Assembly: GCA_002437115.1 (NCBI GenBank)
Contig: DJOD01000023.1
Location: 45,895-109,894 of the forward strand
Source of the DNA: Prevotella sp. UBA6447
GTDB lineage: Bacteria; Bacteroidota; Bacteroidia; Bacteroidales; Bacteroidaceae
Direction of reading: 5' to 3'
DNA: 64,000 nucleotides
Positions 45,517 through 54,208 of this stretch are shown here, piece by piece; the first letter of the stretch is position 1, and the number at the start of each line of letters is the position of its first letter. The notes below the pieces were generated by a model. That model saw only the letters and a program-made list of their open reading frames with translations, was not told where the DNA came from and searched no databases. The position numbers were made by a program, and so were the translations under genes.

Positions 45517-46713
45517 ATGACGGAAATGAAAAGCTTGAAGTCTTTTGGCATCTATGAGATGACGGTGCTGAAGGAGGCAAACCATGAAAGGCTTGCCGTT
45601 TGCATCAAGGCCGCTTATCGCAACAGGCCTCAATATAAGAAAGTGCTGGACAAGGAGTATGCCCAGTGTAAGGAATTAGATCACCCTAATCTGTTAAAGT
45701 ATGAGCAGTTGACCGAGACGGACAGTCTTGGCCCATGTATTTTTATGGAATGGGAAGACTGTCGGTCGTTGGCCGATTACGTGGCCGAGGGTCATAGCGA
45801 AGAGGAGAAGAAAAGTGTTGTCACGCAGGTTGCTGATGCACTTAGTTACCTACATTCGCGCGGTCTCATTCATGCAGCCTTGACACCTGCCGTCATTTTC
45901 GTGACAACTAAGGGTGACACGGTGAAAATTCTCAATTTCCGACAGCGCTACGCCGACGGATTGAAACAGCCCATTGAGACACTTCGATTCATAGCTCCTG
46001 AAGCCAAGGACGGCACGGTGACGCTTGATGCACGGGCTGATGTTTACTCATTGGGGCAGCTTGTGAAATATCTGGATATGCCCGCTTCCTACCAGCCTGT
46101 CATTAGTGGCTGCTGTAGTTTTGGGCGTAGCGAGCGCTATGGAGATATCGATACTTTCCTTTCTGTGTTCAACCATCAAAAACGTGCAAGGGCAGAGTTT
46201 CACGAAGATGAATCTGAACGTGCTACGGGCTCCATGGCTAACAACCGTTCGGCCTTGGTCATCGTGTCTCTCATCGTGGCCCTTGTCATTGTGGCCGCTA
46301 TATGGATTTTCCGCCAGCAAAGCCAGCAGACGGACAATGACACCGTGCAGACGACTGAGCAGGTTGATGCAAACAGCAGCAATGGAACTGGCAGCAATGG
46401 CAGCAAAATGGATGAGGCGCAGCCGACAACGGCACCTTCTCCTCAAGACTCAACTACACAGGAAAACAAAATGTCATTCCTCGACGAGCTCATGCCACAG
46501 GTGAAGACCGACCTCGACAACATTTATGCGAAGGCTAAAGGCAAGGACTCGATTAAGAAGAAGGTCTCAAGATATTATAAGGGGCTTAGGAAGGTGCTCG
46601 TTGGACGTGGCTTGAATGATGCGCAACTGCAGGCCTTCGATAAGGCTTTTGCCGATTACAACCAACAGAAAATGGATGAACAACCGCAGTTAAACGCAAG
46701 TGAAAATAATTGA
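45517..46713 (+). CDS. Membrane-anchored protein-kinase-like pseudokinase
   Basis: 398 residues. Residues ~10-220 follow the Ser/Thr kinase fold: Lys31 in VCIKAAY, Glu47, HPNLLKY, a hinge-like FMEWEDCRSLADYV, APEAK and ADVYSLG. The catalytic loop is HAALTPAVI (119-127) instead of HRDLKPxNI, so the catalytic Asp, Lys and Asn are gone. DFG is NFR (140-142), and no Gly-rich loop is seen. Then one membrane helix (~245-265) and a polar Ser/Gln/Thr-rich stretch to a helical C-terminal domain (~325-385). It should be a non-catalytic scaffold or sensor. Whether it binds ATP is unknown. Confidence 0.85.
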   Translation: MTEMKSLKSFGIYEMTVLKEANHERLAVCIKAAYRNRPQYKKVLDKEYAQCKELDHPNLLKYEQLTETDSLGPCIFMEWEDCRSLADYVAEGHSEEEKKSVVTQVADALSYLHSRGLIHAALTPAVIFVTTKGDTVKILNFRQRYADGLKQPIETLRFIAPEAKDGTVTLDARADVYSLGQLVKYLDMPASYQPVISGCCSFGRSERYGDIDTFLSVFNHQKRARAEFHEDESERATGSMANNRSALVIVSLIVALVIVAAIWIFRQQSQQTDNDTVQTTEQVDANSSNGTGSNGSKMDEAQPTTAPSPQDSTTQENKMSFLDELMPQVKTDLDNIYAKAKGKDSIKKKVSRYYKGLRKVLVGRGLNDAQLQAFDKAFADYNQQKMDEQPQLNASENN

Positions 46714-46729
46714 TTCAGTGACCCAACTG

Positions 46730-47440
46730 ATGAGGTTAACGTGGATAGGACGGAGCGTCTTCGCCCTTTCCATGCTATGGGCGTGTGCCTTTTACGCTTC
46801 GGCACAAGGGTCGAGTGTCAAGGAAGAGAGCAGGGACGAACTCCGCGACAGTCTTAGGCGGGCCATAGAGGCATTGTCGTTCCATCCCGATTCCGTCGAG
46901 CTCATGTTAAAAAAGGCATCATGGAACATGCAGCTTGAACAGTGGCAGTATGCTAAGGATGAGTATGACAAGGTGCTAAGGATAGCACCAGGTAATGTAG
47001 CCGCACTTTTTTATCGAGCCTACGCCAACACCAGGTTGCTAAGATACAAATTTGCCCGTCTCGACTATGAGACTTTATTGGGCATCGTTCCCGGCAATTT
47101 TGAAGCACAGCTCGGCTTAGCGTTGGTGAACCAAAAGGACAAACATTTCACAGAAGCAATTGATGGCATCAACCGTCTGGTGGAGGCCTTCCCCGACTCG
47201 GCTGTTGTTTGGGCAGCGAGAGCTGGCATGGAAAAGGAACGTGGACAGTTGTTGTTGGCGGAGTATGACTTTACGGAGGCGTTGAAGCGTGACTCTCATA
47301 ATGCCGACTACTTGCTGAACCGGGCTGACTTGCGCATCCGACTGAAGCGCAAAGACGATGCCAGGCAAGACCTTGACGCCATTGTCAAGATTGGAACTCC
47401 CAAGATGGCACTTAGGGAGTGGTATAGCCAATGCAAATAA
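46730..47440 (+). CDS. Secreted TPR-repeat protein
   Basis: 236 residues from the ATG at 46730, which begins a signal peptide (MRLTWIGRSVFALSMLWACA, cleavage likely after YASA). A GTG at 46700 would overlap the pseudokinase gene and delay the signal, so is less likely. About five tetratricopeptide units follow (WQYAKDEYDKVLRIAPGN, LRYKFARLDYETLLGIVPGN, LLLAEYDFTEALKRDSHN). Probably a periplasmic protein-protein interaction module, perhaps partner of the pseudokinase's extracytoplasmic part. Confidence 0.8.
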   Translation: MRLTWIGRSVFALSMLWACAFYASAQGSSVKEESRDELRDSLRRAIEALSFHPDSVELMLKKASWNMQLEQWQYAKDEYDKVLRIAPGNVAALFYRAYANTRLLRYKFARLDYETLLGIVPGNFEAQLGLALVNQKDKHFTEAIDGINRLVEAFPDSAVVWAARAGMEKERGQLLLAEYDFTEALKRDSHNADYLLNRADLRIRLKRKDDARQDLDAIVKIGTPKMALREWYSQCK

Positions 47441-47454
47441 TTGCCTATGATAAC

Positions 47455-48543
47455 ATGAAGGATATTAAGAAAATAGTACTTACAGGAGGACCGTGTGCAG
47501 GCAAAACGACAGCCTTGGTGAAGATTATCGACCATTTCTCGAGTCTTGGGTTCAAGGTGTTTGCCATCCCTGAGGTTCCCACCCTGTTTTCACAGGCGGG
47601 AATGGACTACCTCACTAAGAACCATAAAGTGTTCTTTGAAGGAGAGAAAGCCACGTTGGAGATGCAACTGACTCTGGAGGATAAGTTTAGAAAGATAGCC
47701 GAAGAGGAGGAAGAACCTGTGGTTATCGTGTGTGACCGGGGAGCCCTGGACATATCGACATATATGGACAAAGGCATGTGGGACAAGATTACACGTATCG
47801 TGGGAACCGACAGTGCTACCCTGCGCAGCCGGTATGATGCGGTTCTTCACCTTGTCTCGGCTGCTGATGGTGCAGAGGCTTTCTACACGACCAGCAACAA
47901 TAAGGAACGCAAGGAAGGCCTGGAGTTAGCGCGCACGCTTGACAAGAGAGTCATCAATGCATGGGGAGAGCACCCACATGTGCGGGTCATCAACAACCAC
48001 CAGGATTTTACTACGAAAATCAACCGTGTGTTGAAAGAGATCTCGGCCGTGCTTGGTTTGCCACAGCCCATCACGGAGGAACGTAAGTTTATCGTGAAGG
48101 TTGTGGGCGAAGTGCCTTCCACTACCTCTTCCCACATTATACAGACTTACCTTGTTTCTGACCCCGACAGTGAGGTACGCCTTCGCAAACGGGTGTGGGC
48201 GAACGGCAATGTGGTGAATGTCCACACGGCGAAGAAGTCACTGGGTGCCAACCAGCAGGTTGAGACGGAGCGACAGGTCAGCAATGCTCTGTACGATAGT
48301 CTACTTTTGCAAGCGGACCCTTACCGCCAAGCCATCCACAAGCATCGGAAGAGTTTCATCTGGAAGGGGCAATACTTCGAGCTTGACACCTACGAAAAAC
48401 AACTTGAAGGTCTCGTCATCCTGGAGACAAAAGGTATCACTGACAAGGAAGATGTCAACTTCCCTCCCTTCCTGGAGGTGTTAGACGACATCACGGGAAA
48501 TAGCAAGTATTACAATTATAACTTGGCTCTTCACAGAGGTTGA
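47455..48543 (+). CDS. P-loop NTPase fused to a CYTH-like domain (TTD14-like)
   Basis: 362 residues from the ATG at 47455 (MKDIKKIVLTGG). Residues 1 to ~185 form a nucleotide-kinase-like P-loop domain: Walker A GGPCAGKT (11-18), PEVPT as in the TTD14 family, and VIVCDRGALDIS. Residues ~205-350 look like a CYTH/triphosphate-tunnel domain: EERKFIV, SEVRLRKRVW, and ELDTYEKQLEGLVILETKG at the end. The same two-domain plan is known from eukaryotic TTD14. CYTH domains act on or bind triphosphates; here the first Glu of the ExExK motif is Thr. The substrate is unknown. Confidence 0.82.
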   Translation: MKDIKKIVLTGGPCAGKTTALVKIIDHFSSLGFKVFAIPEVPTLFSQAGMDYLTKNHKVFFEGEKATLEMQLTLEDKFRKIAEEEEEPVVIVCDRGALDISTYMDKGMWDKITRIVGTDSATLRSRYDAVLHLVSAADGAEAFYTTSNNKERKEGLELARTLDKRVINAWGEHPHVRVINNHQDFTTKINRVLKEISAVLGLPQPITEERKFIVKVVGEVPSTTSSHIIQTYLVSDPDSEVRLRKRVWANGNVVNVHTAKKSLGANQQVETERQVSNALYDSLLLQADPYRQAIHKHRKSFIWKGQYFELDTYEKQLEGLVILETKGITDKEDVNFPPFLEVLDDITGNSKYYNYNLALHRG

Positions 48544-48626
48544 GCCCTTGTTCCCCACATTGCAAGCCATCAAAGTGATTGCCATTTCATTCTGTCAACA
48601 TCATATTATCATCTTATTCGTTACAC

Positions 48627-49274
48627 GTGCACATAGTAATTGCAGGAAACATCGGTTCAGGAAAGACTACGCTCACCAATCTCCTGGTGCGCCATTATGG
48701 TTGGACACCACGCAAGGAGCAAGTGAGAGACAATCCATACCTTGCCGACTACTATACGGACATGAAACGTTGGTCCCTCAATCTTGAGGTGTTCTTCCTC
48801 AAGGAACGTTTCAAAGACTTGCTGGAAATCAGTCATGATCAACGGGTGGTGGTGCAAGACCGCTCCATCTTTGAGGGTGTCTTCATCTTCGCTGCCAACA
48901 ATCATGACATGGGAAACATGAGCGACCGTGACTTTGATACCTACATGGGGCTGTTCGAGTCGATGATGATGGTGGTGCGAAAGCCTGACTTGATGGTCTA
49001 CCTGCGTTCGTCTGTTCCACATCTTGTGGACAACATACACAGACGGGGGCGCGACTATGAGCAGAACATGCAGCTCAACTATCTGAAGAATCTCAACGAC
49101 AGGTATGATGATTTCGTGTTTAACAAGTATGGCGGTCGGTCGCTGACCATCCCTGTCGACGACCTCGACTTCCAACATTCACGTGCTGATTTTGCTTTTA
49201 TTGTGAATAAAATAGACGAGCAACTGGCTGCCATTGAAGGCAATGACAACACCTTGTTTAATCAGAAAAGATAA
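48627..49274 (+). CDS. Deoxynucleoside kinase (first of tandem pair)
   Basis: 215 residues from a GTG start at 48627; the following HIVIAGNIGSGKTTL aligns with the N-terminus of the next gene, and an upstream TTG start would add unrelated residues. Walker A GNIGSGKTT (~7-15), DNPYLADYY, the DRS motif in VVQDRSIFEG, and lid RSSVPHLVDNIHRRGRDYE. Phosphorylates deoxynucleosides (dA/dG type likely) for salvage. Paralogous to the next gene. Confidence 0.88.
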   Translation: MHIVIAGNIGSGKTTLTNLLVRHYGWTPRKEQVRDNPYLADYYTDMKRWSLNLEVFFLKERFKDLLEISHDQRVVVQDRSIFEGVFIFAANNHDMGNMSDRDFDTYMGLFESMMMVVRKPDLMVYLRSSVPHLVDNIHRRGRDYEQNMQLNYLKNLNDRYDDFVFNKYGGRSLTIPVDDLDFQHSRADFAFIVNKIDEQLAAIEGNDNTLFNQKR

Positions 49275-49286
49275 TAACCACAAATT

Positions 49287-49919
49287 ATGCATATAGCTAT
49301 CGCAGGAAACATTGGCAGCGGCAAGACCACGCTGACCAAGATGTTGGCAAAGAGATATGGCTGGACTCCTCGTTTTGAGCCCGTTGACAACAACCCATAC
49401 CTCGACGACTTTTATCACGACATGAGCCGCTGGAGCTTTAATCTCCAGGTTTATTTCCTCAACAAGCGATTTAAGGAAGTGGTGGAAATATCCCAAAGCA
49501 AGGAAGCCATCATCCAAGATCGCACCATCTTTGAGGATGCCAAAATATTCGCTCCAAACCTTCATGACCAAGGGTACATGAGCGATCGCGACTTTGAGAA
49601 TTACACCGACTTGTTCGACCTGATGATGTCGTTGGTGAAATTGCCGCAACTCATGATTTACATCCGCAGCTCGATTCCCACTTTGGTGAAGCACATCGAG
49701 AAGCGTGGGCGCTCGTTTGAAAAGAGCATTCGCATCGATTACCTCACGGGTCTTCAGCAACGCTATGAGGCTTGGATCAAGGACTATGCGGGCGAGCTTA
49801 TCATCATCGATGGTGACAAGCTTAGCTTTGAGGACACGCCAGAGGATTTCCGCAAGGTGACCGACCAGATAGATGCCAGCCTCTATGGCTTGTTCCCCTT
49901 GGAAGGAAAGGAAAGATGA
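49287..49919 (+). CDS. Deoxynucleoside kinase (second of tandem pair)
   Basis: 210 residues, starting 12 bases after the first kinase. The two share most motifs (GNIGSGKTT, NPYLDDFY, IIQDRTIFED, RSSIPTLVKHIEKRGRSFE), but differ at active-site positions: DRT for DRS, and FED for FEG. In lactobacilli, tandem dAK and dGK subunits form a heterodimer with split specificity; a similar arrangement is possible here. Which one takes which nucleoside cannot be decided from sequence. Confidence 0.9.
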   Translation: MHIAIAGNIGSGKTTLTKMLAKRYGWTPRFEPVDNNPYLDDFYHDMSRWSFNLQVYFLNKRFKEVVEISQSKEAIIQDRTIFEDAKIFAPNLHDQGYMSDRDFENYTDLFDLMMSLVKLPQLMIYIRSSIPTLVKHIEKRGRSFEKSIRIDYLTGLQQRYEAWIKDYAGELIIIDGDKLSFEDTPEDFRKVTDQIDASLYGLFPLEGKER

Positions 49920-50026
49920 AGTAAGAGGGATAAATTATCTGCTTGCAAAAGTATAATGATGATAATGCATTGCACCAGCCTCAATGGTAGATTCGCTGCA
50001 TTTCTTGTCAAAAACAGAGTGTCAGC

Positions 50027-51280
50027 CTACAGTTTCCCTTGCTCTCCAAGATAGCTGTCCTTGAATCCCAGGAAGTAGAGGATGCCGTCAATTCCCATGG
50101 TGTTGATGCTCTGTCGCGCATTGGCCACCACACGTGGCTTGGCATGGAAGGCGATGCCCAGTCCTGCCTCGCTGATCATGGGCAAGTCGTTGGCACCGTC
50201 TCCTACGGCGATGGTCTGCGCGAGGTTCACCTTTTCCACTTGCGCTATGAGCTTGAGCAGCTCTGCTTTGCGATGCCCATCCACGATTTCACCCACATAA
50301 TTGCCCGTAAGTTTCCCGTTTTCATCTATCTCCAACTCATTGGCATAGACGTAGTCGATACCATATTTCCGCTGCAGGTATTCACCGAAATAGGTGAAGC
50401 CTCCACTGAGAATGGCTATCTTGTAGCCGCAAGTCTTCAGCACACTCATCAGTCTGTCGGTTCCCTCCGTGATGGGAAGCTGCTCGGCTATGTCCCTCAT
50501 CACGCTCACATCAAGTCCCTTAAGGAGTGCCACGCGTTCCTTGAAACTCTCCTTGAAGTCAATCTCACCCCGCATGGCCCGCGCTGTGATGGCCTTCACC
50601 TGCTCACCCACACCAGCCCTGTTGGCAAGTTCGTCTATGCACTCGGTCTGGATGAGCGTCGAATCCATGTCAAAGCAAATCAGCCGTCTCATCCTACGGT
50701 ACATGTCATCGTGCTGAAAGGAGAAATCAACTGCCATCTCCTGCGACATGCTCATCAACTCAGTCTGCAAGGCCGCCCTGTCAGCTGGGTTCCCACGAAG
50801 TGAGAACTCGATGCAGGCGCGCACGTTGCGCTCTGGTCTCTTGATGCTCATCCTGCCCGTCAAGCGGAGGATTGAGTCGATGTTGAGTCCCTGCTCGGCT
50901 ATGATCTTCGTGGTGGCCTCTATCTGCCGGGCTGAGAGCGAACGCCCGATAACCGTCAGGATGTAGCGGTTCTTCCCCTGCCTGTTGACCCAATCTTCAT
51001 ACTCCTCGTCGCTGATGGGTGAGAAACCGATATTGACTCCCAGTTCTGTAGCCTTGAAGAGCAATTCCTTCATGACCTGACCCGAGTGGATTTCGTCCAG
51101 GCGCATCAAGATGCCAAGCGACAATGTTGAATGGATGTCTGCCTGTCCGATATCGAGAATCTGCGCCCCATACTTGGCCAGAATGCCCATGACCGATGCT
51201 GTCAGTCCTGGGCGGTCTTGGCCGGTGATGCTAATTAATATCTGTTCCTCCTTCTCTCCCAATTGTTCCATGTGTAGCAT
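50027..51280 (-). CDS. serB: Phosphoserine phosphatase with tandem ACT domains
   Basis: 417 residues from the ATG at 51280 (MLHMEQLGEKEEQ; Met at 51271 is also possible). The longer frame to 51367 runs past the -7 element and is rejected. Two ACT domains (~10-180; ITGQDRPGLTASVMG is the first ligand loop) precede the HAD phosphatase with FDMDSTLIQTECID (~205), the ILSGGFTYFG motif and VGDGANDLPMI. Last step of serine synthesis. ACT domains suggest amino-acid feedback. Confidence 0.95.
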   Translation of the reverse strand: MLHMEQLGEKEEQILISITGQDRPGLTASVMGILAKYGAQILDIGQADIHSTLSLGILMRLDEIHSGQVMKELLFKATELGVNIGFSPISDEEYEDWVNRQGKNRYILTVIGRSLSARQIEATTKIIAEQGLNIDSILRLTGRMSIKRPERNVRACIEFSLRGNPADRAALQTELMSMSQEMAVDFSFQHDDMYRRMRRLICFDMDSTLIQTECIDELANRAGVGEQVKAITARAMRGEIDFKESFKERVALLKGLDVSVMRDIAEQLPITEGTDRLMSVLKTCGYKIAILSGGFTYFGEYLQRKYGIDYVYANELEIDENGKLTGNYVGEIVDGHRKAELLKLIAQVEKVNLAQTIAVGDGANDLPMISEAGLGIAFHAKPRVVANARQSINTMGIDGILYFLGFKDSYLGEQGKL

Positions 51281-51299
51281 GTTATTCCTTTTGCAATTG

Positions 51300-51307
51300 C
51301 AAAGGTA
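51300..51307 (-). promoter_or_regulatory. -7 element, serB
   Basis: TACCTTTG on the minus strand, 19 bases before the ATG at 51280; divergent from the element at 51383-51390. Confidence 0.5.
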
Positions 51308-51382
51308 GGCTTTTTCTTTCTTATTTTGCCCAATGGCAGAGAAAAACGTCTTTTTTGCCAAGGGCAATTCAGTTTTTCTATA

Positions 51383-51390
51383 TAACTTTG
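51383..51390 (+). promoter_or_regulatory. -7 element, glycosyltransferase operon
   Basis: TAACTTTG, 32 bases before the ATG at 51423. A TTTG at 51354-51357 is spaced 25 bases, longer than ideal. Confidence 0.5.
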
Positions 51391-51422
51391 CAAAATATAC
51401 ACAAGATTTATCGCGAAAAAGA

Positions 51423-52871
51423 ATGATAGAAATGCATCAGTTGATAGATTGCTTCCTGCCTTGTGGGGCAGTTGAGGAAAGCGAGCGCAACCGCAAGTGC
51501 CTCCAACAAAACATCGTGAACAAAGTGACGTTCTTGCCCACGGAGCCAGGCGACAGTGCCACGTGGAGAACCATCTCCGCCCAGGCAACAGCCCCCTACA
51601 CGTTGGTTTACCTCAACCGCCAGTACATACAGTTGGGCTACCTCGCCTTGGAGCGCATGGTTGCCGTGGCCGAAATGACTGGAGCGGGCATGATTTATGC
51701 CGACCATTACAAGCTGACCACTGACGGCCATCGCCTCGAAGCGCCCACTATAGACTACCAACAAGGCAGCCTGCGAGACGATTTCAACTTTGGCAGCCTG
51801 CTGCTACTTCGCACGTTCGCACTCAAGGAAGTAGCCGCCCGCATGACCGCCGACTACAAGGCGGCTGGCTTTTACGATTTTCGATTGAAGCTCTCTCAAC
51901 GCCATGCCATCCTTCACATCAACGAATTTCTCTACTCAGAGGTGGAACTCGACACGCGTAAGACGGGCGAACGGCTCTTCGACTATGTGGATCCCAAGAA
52001 CCGCGACTCGCAGGTAGAGATGGAACGTGCCTGCACCGATCACCTGAAAGCCATGGGGGCATACCTGGCCCCTGGTGACTTCCGTCCAACTCACGTAGGA
52101 GAAGGCACCTTCCCTGTGGAGGCCAGCATCATGATACCAGTGCGCAACCGCATCCGCACCATCAAAGATGCCTTGCGAAGTGCGCTCAGCCAAAAAGCCA
52201 ACTTTACCTACAACATTTTTGTGGTGGAGAACGGCCCAGAGTGCCACTCCACCGACGGCACCACCGAACTGGTGGACGAGATGGCTAAAGACGACCCACG
52301 CATCATACACCTGGTGACCGACCGGCGCGACCTGTGTGTGGGCGGCAGCTGGAACTTGGCGGCCCACGATACCCATTGCGGACGCTTCATCGCCCAACTT
52401 GATTCCGATGATGTCTACGCCGACGAACACACACTACAAAAGATTGTCGACGCCTTCCGCGCCCAACAGTGCGCCATGCTCATTGGCGCCTACACCCTGA
52501 CCGATATCCATCTCAACATATTGCCTCCTGGCGTAATAGCCCATAAGGAGTGGACTCTCGAAAACGGCCGCAACAACGCGTTGCGCATCAATGGCCTGGG
52601 AGCACCCCGCGCGTTTTACACGCCCATACTACGTGAGATTCACCTGCCCAACGTCAACTACGGTGAAGATTATGCTTTGGGCTTGGCCATCAGCCGCGAC
52701 TATGAGATTGGGCGTGTCTATGAGCCGCTCTATGATTGTCGCCGATGGGATGACAACTCAGACGGGGATCTGAGCATCGAGAAAGAGAATCGCAACAACA
52801 TTTACAAGGATCGCATACGCACGTGGGAACTCATGGCGCGCATCGCCAAAAACCGCAAGAAACAGGCATGA
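51423..52871 (+). CDS. Family 2 glycosyltransferase
   Basis: 482 residues from the ATG at 51423 (Met at 51432 possible). The C-terminal half is a GT2 domain: SIMIPVRNRIRTIKDALRSA, VVENGPECHSTDGT and the metal-binding FIAQLDSDD. The N-terminal ~220 residues look like a second, degenerate GT-A-like domain (VYLNRQYIQLGYLALERMV, MIYADHYKL). No membrane segment. The transporter gene starts within its stop codon (ATGA). Acceptor unknown; context suggests cell-wall or surface sugar metabolism. Confidence 0.85.
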   Translation: MIEMHQLIDCFLPCGAVEESERNRKCLQQNIVNKVTFLPTEPGDSATWRTISAQATAPYTLVYLNRQYIQLGYLALERMVAVAEMTGAGMIYADHYKLTTDGHRLEAPTIDYQQGSLRDDFNFGSLLLLRTFALKEVAARMTADYKAAGFYDFRLKLSQRHAILHINEFLYSEVELDTRKTGERLFDYVDPKNRDSQVEMERACTDHLKAMGAYLAPGDFRPTHVGEGTFPVEASIMIPVRNRIRTIKDALRSALSQKANFTYNIFVVENGPECHSTDGTTELVDEMAKDDPRIIHLVTDRRDLCVGGSWNLAAHDTHCGRFIAQLDSDDVYADEHTLQKIVDAFRAQQCAMLIGAYTLTDIHLNILPPGVIAHKEWTLENGRNNALRINGLGAPRAFYTPILREIHLPNVNYGEDYALGLAISRDYEIGRVYEPLYDCRRWDDNSDGDLSIEKENRNNIYKDRIRTWELMARIAKNRKKQA

Positions 52872-54151
52872 CCAAACAGCACAACACATCGCCCTGGGCC
52901 TGGATCCCCACCCTCTATTTTGCCGAGGGACTGCCCAACGTGCTGGTGACCGTGGTCTCCGTAACCATGTATATGCAGATGGGGCTGACCGACACGGAAA
53001 TCGGACTCTACACGGGTTGGCTCCAGTTGCCATGGGTGCTCAAGTTCATTTGGAGTCCCTTTGTCGACCTCTACCGCACCAAGCGCTGGTGGGTGACGCT
53101 CATGCAGGTGCTTCTTGGCGCGTCGCTGGCAGGCGTTGCCTTCACGCTTAACACCACCTGGTGGTTCCAAGGCACGATGTGCTGTTTCTTCCTCATGGCT
53201 TTTCTTAGCGCCACACACGATGTGGCGGCCGACGGTTACTATATGCTGGAGCTCGATGAATACCAGCAAAGTCTCTTTGTGGGCATCCGCAACACGTTCT
53301 ACCGCATCGCCGTCATCTTCGGACAGGGAGTGCTCATCTCTTTGGCCGGTCTGTTGCAACGCTATGTGAGCGATGTCAAGGCTTTCACCTGGAGTCTCAT
53401 TTTCTACGGATTGGCCGCCCTGTTCATCATGCTTTGGTTGTGGCACAGCTATATCTTGCCTCACGCCAAGGCTGATGCCGACCGCCCGTCGAGCGTAAGC
53501 CAGGTTTGCCAAGGTCTCAAGGACACGCTGGTGACCTTTGTCACCAAGGTGCCGTTCCGGTCGTTCTGCTTCGTGCTGCTGTTCCTGTTGTTCTATCGTT
53601 TTCCCGAAGCCTTGCTGAGCAAGATGACCGCCACGTTCCTGCAACGGCCCGTCAGTGAGGGAGGCTTGGGCTTGAGCCCCATTGAGTTTGGCGTGGCCAA
53701 CGGCACGGTGGGACTCATCGGATTGCTTGGGGGCGGCATTGTGGGCGGCTGGCTGGCATCGCGTGATGGTTTGAAGCGCTGGCTTTGGCCATTCGTGTGC
53801 GCCATCACCCTGCCCGACCTGGTCTATGTCTACATGAGCTATGCCCTACCCTCCAACCTGGTTCTCATCAGCACGTGTCTTTTTGTTGAGCAGTTTGGCT
53901 ATGGCCTCGGCTTCACGGCGCTCACCCTCTATATGCTCTATTACTCGCAGGGCGAATATAAAACCTCCCATTATGCGCTCTGCACTGCAATTAGTTTCCT
54001 CGGGTTGATGCTGCCTGGCATGGCCAGCGGTTGGCTGAAAGACTTGCTGGGTTACCAGCACTTCTTCGTGGGTGTCATGGCATTCTGTACCATCACGTTC
54101 ATCGTCACGGCGTTCATCAAGCTTGACCCAACGTTTGGCAAGAAAGATTGA
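52868..54151 (+). CDS. AmpG-like MFS transporter
   Basis: 427 residues from the ATG at 52868, which overlaps the previous stop by 4 bases. Twelve hydrophobic segments; the opening YFAEGLPNVLVTVVSVTMYM and the WSPFVDLYRTKRWWV loop resemble AmpG-type permeases of anhydromuropeptides. A sugar kinase of the BadF family follows 57 bases later. In Tannerella, a MurNAc kinase (MurK) of this fold works with a MurNAc transporter, so salvage of peptidoglycan sugars is a reasonable inference, but no murQ is adjacent. Confidence 0.82.
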   Translation: MTKQHNTSPWAWIPTLYFAEGLPNVLVTVVSVTMYMQMGLTDTEIGLYTGWLQLPWVLKFIWSPFVDLYRTKRWWVTLMQVLLGASLAGVAFTLNTTWWFQGTMCCFFLMAFLSATHDVAADGYYMLELDEYQQSLFVGIRNTFYRIAVIFGQGVLISLAGLLQRYVSDVKAFTWSLIFYGLAALFIMLWLWHSYILPHAKADADRPSSVSQVCQGLKDTLVTFVTKVPFRSFCFVLLFLLFYRFPEALLSKMTATFLQRPVSEGGLGLSPIEFGVANGTVGLIGLLGGGIVGGWLASRDGLKRWLWPFVCAITLPDLVYVYMSYALPSNLVLISTCLFVEQFGYGLGFTALTLYMLYYSQGEYKTSHYALCTAISFLGLMLPGMASGWLKDLLGYQHFFVGVMAFCTITFIVTAFIKLDPTFGKKD

Positions 54152-54208
54152 TGTCACCAAATTCATGCAAAACAAACGTTTCCTATAAAGCACATTCTTT
54201 CCACAATC

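Noticed and set aside
49946..49953. CAAAAGTA, a -7 element on the minus strand between the convergent dNK and serB genes
   Set aside because: An 8-base pattern with two free positions is expected by chance many times in 64 kb; no gene lies correctly placed and there is no -33.
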